NCBI GenBank assembly: GCA_015520145.1
Contig: WAQR01000258.1
Span: 1-5,968 of the forward strand
From: Candidatus Hydrothermarchaeota archaeon
GTDB lineage: Archaea; Hydrothermarchaeota; Hydrothermarchaeia; Hydrothermarchaeales; WAQR01
Reading direction: 5' to 3'
DNA: 5,968 nucleotides
In this document: positions 1 to 4,936 of the stretch, piece after piece
How the letters are laid out: every line of letters begins with the position of its first letter
Numbering within the stretch: the stretch's first letter is position 1
Made by a program: the position numbers and the translations under genes
The notes under the pieces: generated by a model
Database searches by the model: none
Told to the model about the DNA's origin: nothing
Seen by the model: only the letters and a program-made list of their open reading frames with translations

Positions 1-131
1 CTGAAATTACTAAGGATGAGTTCATTGAAGATTTCTTGATATTTGCACCTAAAGGCGTTACTAAAGAGGAACTAAACGGTTATTGGGATGTATTGGCCAA
101 ATATTCTGATAATATGAAAGCCCGGGGGTGA
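1..131 (+). CDS. C-terminal end of an unidentified protein (5' partial)
   Basis: The frame starting at base 3 is open from the window edge to a TGA at 129-131 and gives 42 residues ending in YSDNMKARG. The peptide is acidic to neutral and looks helical, with ITKDEFIEDFLIF followed by APKGVTKEELNGYW. It shows no membrane segment, cysteine motif or recognisable signature, so no function is assigned. Residue composition and codon choice look like real coding sequence, but the reading rests on one short open frame. The next gene starts about 80 bases downstream, with a weak TATA-like element between, so co-transcription is not certain. Confidence 0.6.
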   Translation, partial: EITKDEFIEDFLIFAPKGVTKEELNGYWDVLAKYSDNMKARG

Positions 132-156
132 ATGCTCAGGAGATTATGAGGGAGTC

Positions 157-164
157 TTAATATA
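157..164 (+). promoter_or_regulatory. Weak TATA-like box upstream of the MEMO gene
   Basis: TTAATATA at 157-164 is the best TATA-like element in the gap after the upstream gene. A start of transcription about 25 bases downstream (near 186-190) would give a short leader before the ATG at 212. The preceding bases do not form a convincing purine-rich BRE, so this is a tentative call. Confidence 0.3.
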
Positions 165-211
165 CCAAAAACATTTTTACGTAAGTAAGGATAAGTATAA
201 TAAGGATGACG

Positions 212-1039
212 ATGAGAACCCCTGCTGTTGCCGGCCAGTTCTACCCTTCCTCAAAAGAGGAGCTGAAAAAACAGATTGAAAAATGTTTTCTAAGCGATTT
301 AGGACCTGGCAGGCTCCCGGAGAATCTCGAACGCGAACGGGATACTGTCGGGGCGGTCGTACCTCATGCAGGATATATCTATTCAGGCTACGAGGCAGCC
401 CATGTATATCTTGAGCTTGCAAAACAGAAAACACCTGATACGGTTGTGATACTCGGGCCAAATCACACAGGCTACGGCAGCACAGTAGCGGTTTCAAATG
501 AAACATGGACGACCCCTTTTGGCGATGTTGAGGTCGATGAGGTGATAGCAGACCGGTTATTCAGAGATTGCGGGATAATCGACCAGGACGAGCTGGCACA
601 CAGGTTCGAACACTCAATCGAAGTCCAGCTGCCGTTTTTGCAGTATATATATAAAGATTTCAAATTTGTGCCGATTTCAGTTGGTATCCAGGACACCGGT
701 ACCGTAAGGGAGATAGGGGGATGTCTTGCCAGGATAAAAGGCGACATCCTGATTATTGCAAGCAGTGATTTTACACATTACGAGCCCCAAACCGATGCTG
801 AACGCAAAGACATGCTGGCAATAGGACATATCCTGAATCTGGATGAGGACATGTTTTTAAAAGAGGTGTATGACAATAACATATCTATCTGCGGCAGCGG
901 CCCGATAGCAGTGTGTATTGTAGCATCGAAGGGGAGAGGTGCGACAAAGGGCGAACTTTTAAAATACGGGACAAGCGGCGATGTAACAGGCGACTATTCC
1001 CAGGTCGTCGCATATTCAGGGATTGTTTTCAGGTCATAG
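212..1039 (+). CDS. amrB: MEMO1 family protein (AmmeMemoRadiSam system protein B)
   Basis: This is a 275-residue cytosolic protein of the MEMO family, which is structurally related to class III extradiol dioxygenases and LigB. Its biochemical role in archaea is not settled. Signatures run through the full length: an N-terminal RTPAVAGQFYP; VPHAGYIYSG (His52); ILGPNHTGYG (His85); HRFEHSIEVQLPFLQ (about 130-144); ASSDFTHYEP (Asp186, His189); and SICGSGP (Cys227). His52, His85 and Cys227 correspond to the metal-binding His49, His81 and Cys244 of human MEMO1, so the metal site looks intact. The length is normal for the family. An in-frame ATG at 206 also exists, but TAAGG at 201-205 sits 6 bases before the ATG at 212, which favours the latter. 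The radical-SAM and AMMECR1 partner genes that name the system are not in the window. The gene ends 114 bases before leuS. Confidence 0.93.
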   Translation: MRTPAVAGQFYPSSKEELKKQIEKCFLSDLGPGRLPENLERERDTVGAVVPHAGYIYSGYEAAHVYLELAKQKTPDTVVILGPNHTGYGSTVAVSNETWTTPFGDVEVDEVIADRLFRDCGIIDQDELAHRFEHSIEVQLPFLQYIYKDFKFVPISVGIQDTGTVREIGGCLARIKGDILIIASSDFTHYEPQTDAERKDMLAIGHILNLDEDMFLKEVYDNNISICGSGPIAVCIVASKGRGATKGELLKYGTSGDVTGDYSQVVAYSGIVFRS

Positions 1040-1075
1040 TGCCTACTTGCTGTAAGTATATTCCAGAGAGCATCA

Positions 1076-1091
1076 TATTTATATTATATAA
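1076..1091 (+). promoter_or_regulatory. TATA box of the leuS promoter
   Basis: The run TATTTATATTATATAA at 1076-1091 contains a close match to the archaeal TTTATATA consensus (1078-1085). Transcription would be expected about 25 bases downstream, near 1105-1112, giving leuS a leader of some 40-50 bases. This indicates leuS has its own promoter rather than depending on read-through from the MEMO gene. Confidence 0.6.
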
Positions 1092-1116
1092 CCGTTTTGT
1101 ATATGGTGGTATAATT

Positions 1117-1149
1117 ATGAAATGCCGATTGATGCAGATAATATGGTGA
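1117..1149 (+). CDS. Possible 10-codon upstream ORF before leuS
   Basis: An ATG at 1117 opens a frame encoding MKCRLMQIIW and ends in TGA at 1147-1149, four bases before the leuS start. GGTGGT at 1105-1110 lies 6 bases upstream of this ATG and resembles an archaeal Shine-Dalgarno. The stop overlaps the GGTGA (1145-1149) that serves leuS, so ribosomes finishing the peptide would be placed at the leuS start. Whether it is translated is unknown. The inferred transcription start falls near 1107 and could remove the Shine-Dalgarno. An ORF of this size can easily arise by chance. Confidence 0.25.
   Translation: MKCRLMQIIW
1145..1149 (+). promoter_or_regulatory. Shine-Dalgarno of leuS
   Basis: GGTGA at 1145-1149 matches the complement of the archaeal 16S rRNA 3' end and lies 4 bases before the ATG at 1154. 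An in-frame TAA at 1139-1141 excludes any start further upstream, so this site and the stop together fix the leuS start. Confidence 0.75.
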
Positions 1150-1153
1150 CACT

Positions 1154-4069
1154 ATGGAACGAAACTTTAAAGAAATAGAGGAAAGGCTGGCAAAAGGATG
1201 GGAAGATGCAGGGATATTCGAGGCAGACCCCATAAAAGGGAAACCCAAGACCTTTATCACATTCCCATTCCCGTATATGAACGGGCCGCTTCACATCGGC
1301 CATGCCCTGACATCCACAAGGTGCGATGTATACGCCAGGTTTAAAAGGATGCAGGGATACAATGTCCTCTTCCCATGGGCATGGCATCTTACAGGTGAAC
1401 CCATCTCAGGTGCGGCCTTGAGAGTGAAAAAAGGCGATAGGGAGCAGATAAAGATATTTAAAGAGATGGACGGCGTACCTGATGAAGAGCTTGAGAAATT
1501 CACTGACCCTGAATACATCGCCAGCTATTACATAAAAGAATCAAAACAGTCCATAAAACAGCTCGGGCACTCCATTGACTGGAGGCGGGAATTTCACACA
1601 ACCGAGCTCCACCCACAATTTAACAAATTTATCCAGTGGCAGTACCTGACCCTGAAAGAAAAGGGATATGTTAAAAAAGGTACCCATCCTGTAATCTGGT
1701 GTCCCAACTGTCTAAGCCCGACAGGCGACCACGACCGCCTCAAAGGAGAGGGCGCAACACCTGTCGAATTCACGCTTTTGAAATTTAAGTTTGAAGATGC
1801 CTATCTGCCTGCTGCAACACTTCGGCCTGAAACAATCTTTGGTGTCGTCAATATGTGGCTGAACCCAGATGTGGATTATGTAAAACTGAAGGTCGGCAGT
1901 GAAAAATGGATTGTAAGCAGACAGGCAGCAGAAAAGATAAAAGAACAAAAAGAAGATGTGGCCGAGATAGAGACGGTCATGGGGAAGGAGATGATTGGAA
2001 GATACTGCACGCACCCTATCTCAAAAGAAGATATACTCATCCTCCCAGCAGCTTTTGTTGACCCTGACAACAGTTCCGGGGTCGTTATGAGTGTCCCATC
2101 CCATGCCCCCTATGACTTTGTAGCTCTAAAAGACATCCAGAAAGACCCTGAATCTGTCAAAAAATACAATATCACAAAAGAGATGCTCGACTCCATAAAA
2201 CCCATCTCTCTCATAGAGATTGACGCATTTGGCGAGCATCCTGCAATTGAGATAAGTGACAGAATGAAGATAAAAGACCAAAACGACCCCAGACTCGAAG
2301 AAGCGACAGAAATCATCTACAGGGCAGAGTTCTATAAAGGGATTCTTAAAGAGAACACAGGGAAGTATGCCGGGATGAAGGTCATGGAAGTAAAAAAGAT
2401 GCTTGTAGCAGATTTTGAGAAGATCGGGGTTGCTGACAGGATGTATGAGGTCTCAGAAGAGGTTATCTGCAGGTGCAATACCAGAAATATTGTAAAGATA
2501 CTTAAAAATCAGTGGTTTTTGAAATATTCTGACGAGGAATGGAAAGACAGAGTAAGAGAGGCACTAAATGACATGATCATACTCCCGCATGACGCCAGGT
2601 CAAACTTTGAATACACCATAGGCTGGCTCGATGATAAGGCATGTGCAAGGAAGGGCGGGCTTGGTACGCCGCTTCCATGGGACAGGGAATGGAAGGTTGA
2701 GACTTTAAGCGACTCAACGGTCTATATGGCCTTTTATACTATTTCAAAATTCGTCAACGAATACAAGATTAAAGCAGAAAACCTTACAAAAGAGGTGTTC
2801 GATTTTGTTTTCCTTGGCATAGGGGACATCTCGAAAATAGCGGAGAATAACAATCTTGACGAAGAGCTCCTAAAAGAGATGAAAGCGGAATTTGATTATT
2901 TTATGCCAGTTGATTTCAGGAATTCTGCAAAGGAACTGATTCCAAACCATCTGACATTTTATATATTCCATCACGTTGCCCTGTTTAAAAAAGATAAGTG
3001 GCCGAGGATAATCGGTGTCAACGGGATGATCAGTATCGAAGGCGACAAGATGTCCAAGTCAAAAGGGAATTTTGTCACATTGAAAAATGCTCTCTCTAAA
3101 TATGGGGCAGATACGACAAGGGCTACACTGCTCTATTCGTCTGAGGGTATGAAAGATCCTGACTGGCGTTTTAAATCAGCAATGGATATCTCAAAAAGAC
3201 TTGATGCATTCTATGACCTGGCATTACAGATAATCGAAATGGATGGAGAACCTGGAACGGGCTCGGCTAGAGACGAGAGTGATGCCAATCAACCAAAACC
3301 CCCGGCGGCGTTCAGCCTCAAACGCCAGATAGACCGCTGGATTCTGGGGAGGCTCCAGGGGCATATAAAAAAGGTAACCGACGACTACGAGAACGTCAGG
3401 ACACGGTCCGCTTTCCAGACTGCATTCTTTGACATCTTCAAGGATGTCAGATGGTACATGAGACGGGATGTGCCGCAAAAAGAGATATTAAATCATGTCC
3501 TTGACGTGTGGGTCAGACTGCTTGCGCCCTGTATTCCATTTCTTGCTGAAGATATCTTCTCAAAGATGGGTGGTAATGGGTTCCTTTCGGTTTCCAGGTG
3601 GCCGGAGGCTGATGAATCGCTTTTAAATGAGGAGGCAGAGACCGGTGAGAGGCTTATCGAAAAGACCGCTGAAGACATAGACAGTATCCTGAAAGTCACG
3701 AAGATAAAACCAAAAAAAATTGTCATTTACACCTCACCGATATGGAAATGGCAGGTCCTGGAGATTGTAAGAGGCCTTGAGAAACCTGACATGAAACGTG
3801 TCATGGAAAGGGCGATGAAAAACGACGAGCTTAAAAGTAAGGGAAAAGAGATATCGAGATACGTGACAGATCTCTTGAAAAATATTACAAAAATCGAGTC
3901 CAGGAAGAGAATAGACGAGTACATGGTCCTGAGTGAAGCTGTGGGATTTTTCAGCAGGGAATTCGGGTGTGAGGTTGAGATATTCCCTGCCGGGAAAAGA
4001 GATATATTTGACCCTCTAAACAAGAAGAACCAGGCAGCTCCGATGAAACCCGCGATATATGTCGAATGA
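1154..4069 (+). CDS. leuS: Leucyl-tRNA synthetase, archaeal/eukaryotic type
   Basis: This 971-residue class Ia synthetase attaches leucine to tRNA-Leu using ATP, in the cytosol. The Rossmann catalytic core starts with FPYMNGPLHIGH (HIGH motif at 47-50) and closes with GDKMSKSKGNF (KMSKS at 632-636). The CP1 editing domain is present, with TLRPETIFGV (222-231) and VPSHAPYDFVAL, where Asp321 is the likely universal editing aspartate that anchors the amino group of mischarged residues. CPNC (183-186) and CRC (439-441) could form a zinc-binding knuckle. QWFLKYSDEEW and the WLDDKACARKGGLGTPLPWD block are typical of the archaeal form. The anticodon-binding and C-terminal domains follow, ending in PAIYVE, so the protein is complete. 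A Gly/Ser/Pro-rich stretch at about 696-720 looks like a longer linker than usual before the anticodon-binding domain. A good TATA box and a GGTGA lie upstream. The tRNA-Arg gene begins 31 bases after the stop. Confidence 0.98.
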   Translation: MERNFKEIEERLAKGWEDAGIFEADPIKGKPKTFITFPFPYMNGPLHIGHALTSTRCDVYARFKRMQGYNVLFPWAWHLTGEPISGAALRVKKGDREQIKIFKEMDGVPDEELEKFTDPEYIASYYIKESKQSIKQLGHSIDWRREFHTTELHPQFNKFIQWQYLTLKEKGYVKKGTHPVIWCPNCLSPTGDHDRLKGEGATPVEFTLLKFKFEDAYLPAATLRPETIFGVVNMWLNPDVDYVKLKVGSEKWIVSRQAAEKIKEQKEDVAEIETVMGKEMIGRYCTHPISKEDILILPAAFVDPDNSSGVVMSVPSHAPYDFVALKDIQKDPESVKKYNITKEMLDSIKPISLIEIDAFGEHPAIEISDRMKIKDQNDPRLEEATEIIYRAEFYKGILKENTGKYAGMKVMEVKKMLVADFEKIGVADRMYEVSEEVICRCNTRNIVKILKNQWFLKYSDEEWKDRVREALNDMIILPHDARSNFEYTIGWLDDKACARKGGLGTPLPWDREWKVETLSDSTVYMAFYTISKFVNEYKIKAENLTKEVFDFVFLGIGDISKIAENNNLDEELLKEMKAEFDYFMPVDFRNSAKELIPNHLTFYIFHHVALFKKDKWPRIIGVNGMISIEGDKMSKSKGNFVTLKNALSKYGADTTRATLLYSSEGMKDPDWRFKSAMDISKRLDAFYDLALQIIEMDGEPGTGSARDESDANQPKPPAAFSLKRQIDRWILGRLQGHIKKVTDDYENVRTRSAFQTAFFDIFKDVRWYMRRDVPQKEILNHVLDVWVRLLAPCIPFLAEDIFSKMGGNGFLSVSRWPEADESLLNEEAETGERLIEKTAEDIDSILKVTKIKPKKIVIYTSPIWKWQVLEIVRGLEKPDMKRVMERAMKNDELKSKGKEISRYVTDLLKNITKIESRKRIDEYMVLSEAVGFFSREFGCEVEIFPAGKRDIFDPLNKKNQAAPMKPAIYVE
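4055..4060 (+). promoter_or_regulatory. Possible TATA box for the tRNA-Arg gene
   Basis: ATATAT at 4055-4060, inside the last codons of leuS, is the only TATA-like element in a suitable place. Transcription about 25 bases downstream (near 4082) would give a leader of roughly 20 bases before the tRNA. The element is short and its sequence is also constrained by leuS coding, so read-through from leuS is an equal alternative. Confidence 0.25.
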
Positions 4070-4100
4070 ATGGAATGCCGAATGAACACCCTGCCCTTAT

Positions 4101-4175
4101 GCGCTCGTAGCCTAGCATGGATAAGGCGCCGGCCTTCTAAGCCGGAGACCACGGGTTCAAATCCCGTCGGGCGCG
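4101..4175 (+). tRNA. tRNA-Arg (anticodon UCU)
   Basis: A full cloverleaf folds by hand. The acceptor stem GCGCTCG (4101-4107) pairs with CGGGCGC (4168-4174) with one T-G wobble, and G4175 is the discriminator. The D stem GCCT (4110-4113) pairs with AGGC (4124-4127) around a loop containing GG. The anticodon stem CCGGC/GCCGG encloses CTTCTAA, giving anticodon TCT at 4136-4138. The T arm is ACGGG-TTCAAAT-CCCGT (4151-4167). The gene decodes AGA and AGG, codons used often in the neighbouring genes. There is no intron at the usual 37/38 site, so this tRNA does not itself need the splicing ligase encoded downstream. CCA is not encoded, as is common in archaea. Confidence 0.97.
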
Positions 4176-4212
4176 TTAATGCTGATTTGACGGAAGGTCA
4201 ATACTGCAACAC

Positions 4213-4237
4213 GGAAAACGTAAAAATCGTTTTTTCC
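4213..4237 (+). terminator. Likely terminator after tRNA-Arg
   Basis: GGAAAACG (4213-4220) can pair with the CGTTTT part of CGTTTTTTCC (4228-4237) across a 7-base loop, and the 3' arm contains a run of six T (4230-4235). Archaeal termination depends mainly on such T runs, with or without a hairpin. It lies 38 bases after the tRNA and is well placed to end its transcript or the leuS-tRNA transcript. Confidence 0.5.
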
Positions 4238-4436
4238 CGGGGGTTTTCTGGGGCTTTGGCACAGATCAAAACGTCTTAAACTTGTCCAGCGGACTATGCC
4301 CTTCCTCTTTGCAAGGTTGATGGACAAGAGCAACATGGATGTTGAAGACCTGCGTGAACTCTTTGAGCAATTGTTCGGCCTTAAAGTCAGCTACAAAGCC
4401 AGAGGGAACGTAACCTATATAAATAATGCGACCTAA
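4224..4436 (+). pseudogene. Unidentified short coding-like remnant between tRNA-Arg and archease
   Basis: One frame is open from just after the TAA at 4221-4223 to a TAA at 4434-4436. The convincing part begins near 4278 and includes TMPFLFARLMDKSNMDVEDL, then an amphipathic helix-like LRELFEQLFGLKVSYKARG, then NVTYINNAT. Possible ATG starts lie at 4296 and 4320; only the second has an SD-like AAGGT (4313-4317) close by. The text reads like the C-terminal end of a larger protein and has no recognisable domain. It is either a truncated gene remnant or an intact small protein of about 39-47 residues. Its position next to a tRNA gene is where integrated elements often decay, but no integrase motif is visible. 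The stop codon overlaps TAAGGAG, which precedes a further short ORF. Confidence 0.35.
4415..4425 (+). promoter_or_regulatory. TATA box for the archease-rtcB transcript
   Basis: CTATATAAATA at 4415-4425 is a strong archaeal TATA-like element. Transcription would be expected near 4443-4450, leaving a leader of about 60 bases before the archease ATG. Its location inside the end of the upstream coding-like remnant suggests that the remnant is no longer functional, or that the two overlap. Confidence 0.55.
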
Positions 4437-4448
4437 GGAGAGGGTAAC

Positions 4449-4502
4449 ATGAATGTGCTGAGAAGGGTATGGGGTCCTGCCCTTAGAATCAAAGGAGGGT
4501 AG
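4449..4502 (+). CDS. Possible 17-codon upstream ORF before archease
   Basis: An ATG at 4449 opens a complete frame encoding MNVLRRVWGPALRIKGG and stops with TAG at 4500-4502, six bases before the archease start. GGAG at 4437-4440 lies 8 bases upstream and could act as a Shine-Dalgarno. The archease Shine-Dalgarno sits in its last codons, so translation of the peptide would cross and then release that site. The three arginines are all AGA or AGG codons, but these are the usual arginine codons in the window, so this carries little weight. The inferred transcription start near 4445 might leave this ORF almost leaderless. Confidence 0.3.
   Translation: MNVLRRVWGPALRIKGG
4463..4484 (+). promoter_or_regulatory. 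Possible leader hairpin upstream of archease
   Basis: AAGGGTA (4463-4469) can pair with TGCCCTT (4478-4484), including one T-G wobble, across an 8-base loop. The same CCTT (4481-4484) can instead pair with AAGG (4492-4495), part of the archease Shine-Dalgarno. The two pairings exclude each other, which could make access to the ribosome site conditional. The second stem is only 4 base pairs and both may be chance. Confidence 0.2.
4494..4499 (+). promoter_or_regulatory. Shine-Dalgarno of archease
   Basis: GGAGGG at 4494-4499 lies 8 bases before the ATG at 4508 but only 2 bases before the in-frame GTG at 4502. This spacing selects ATG 4508 as the start. Confidence 0.7.
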
Positions 4503-4507
4503 TGCCT

Positions 4508-4936
4508 ATGTGTTCTATCAAACATAAATTCGAGTTCTTCGATGTCACCGCAGATGTCGGTGTCATTGCCTATGGCAGTGATTTAAACGAGCTTTTTGAA
4601 AACGCTGCCACTGCGATGTTTGACGTGATGTGCAACATCAAAAATGTCCTGCCAAGAGAGGTGCGGGACGTATCTCTAAAATCCAGCGACCTGGTAGAAC
4701 TCCTAAACGCCTGGCTTACGCAGCTCCTGGCCATTCGTGATATCGAAGGGATGATGTTTAGAAAATTTGAAGTGGACGTTGACGAAGGCAGGGTTTCTGT
4801 TAAAGGCAGGGCATTTGGCGAGATGACAAGAGATGAGCACGAAGTCGAGACAGAAGTAAAGGCTGTGACATACCACCAGATGGAGATTACAAAGAAAAAG
4901 AATATATGGGAGGCCAGATTTATATTGGATGTATGA
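4508..4936 (+). CDS. Archease, activator of the RNA ligase RtcB
   Basis: This 142-residue cytosolic protein belongs to the archease family, which speeds guanylylation of RtcB and allows repeated rounds of RNA ligation in tRNA splicing. Visible signatures are FEFFDVTADVGVIAYG (8-23), LFENAATAMFDVM (29-41), DLVELLNAWLTQLL (61-74), EGMMFRKFEVD (80-90), VKAVTYHQMEI (118-128) and the terminal FILDV. Asp12, Asp16 and the near-terminal Asp141 fit the conserved acidic residues associated with metal binding. The family signature usually reads as His-Thr-Ala-Asp; here that His is Val14's neighbour position, Val13. The length is normal. The start is ATG 4508, chosen by Shine-Dalgarno spacing; a GTG at 4502 would add two residues. 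The rtcB frame begins in an ATGA overlap at the stop, which supports coupled translation of the two partners. Confidence 0.95.
   Translation: MCSIKHKFEFFDVTADVGVIAYGSDLNELFENAATAMFDVMCNIKNVLPREVRDVSLKSSDLVELLNAWLTQLLAIRDIEGMMFRKFEVDVDEGRVSVKGRAFGEMTRDEHEVETEVKAVTYHQMEITKKKNIWEARFILDV

Noticed and set aside
132..149. A 5-codon ORF (MLRRL) directly after the upstream gene's stop, preceded by GGGGGTGA
   Set aside because: It is too short to separate from chance, and unlike the other two uORFs it does not end near the next gene's start.
3727..4152. A 141-codon open frame on the minus strand across the end of leuS and the tRNA gene
   Set aside because: It is antisense to the conserved LeuRS C-terminus and runs into a well-folded tRNA; its residue content shows no protein signature.
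4151..4175. tRNA 3' end as an attachment site with a second copy in the window
   Set aside because: No second copy of the T arm and acceptor sequence was seen elsewhere in the window, and no integrase motif is present.
4236..4259. Possible G-quadruplex in the G-rich stretch after the terminator
   Set aside because: Only two long G runs are present, plus a single GG; four adequate runs are missing.
4070..4279. A 69-codon open frame on the plus strand starting at the leuS stop
   Set aside because: It reads straight through the tRNA-Arg gene and the terminator-like hairpin, so it is not a credible protein gene.
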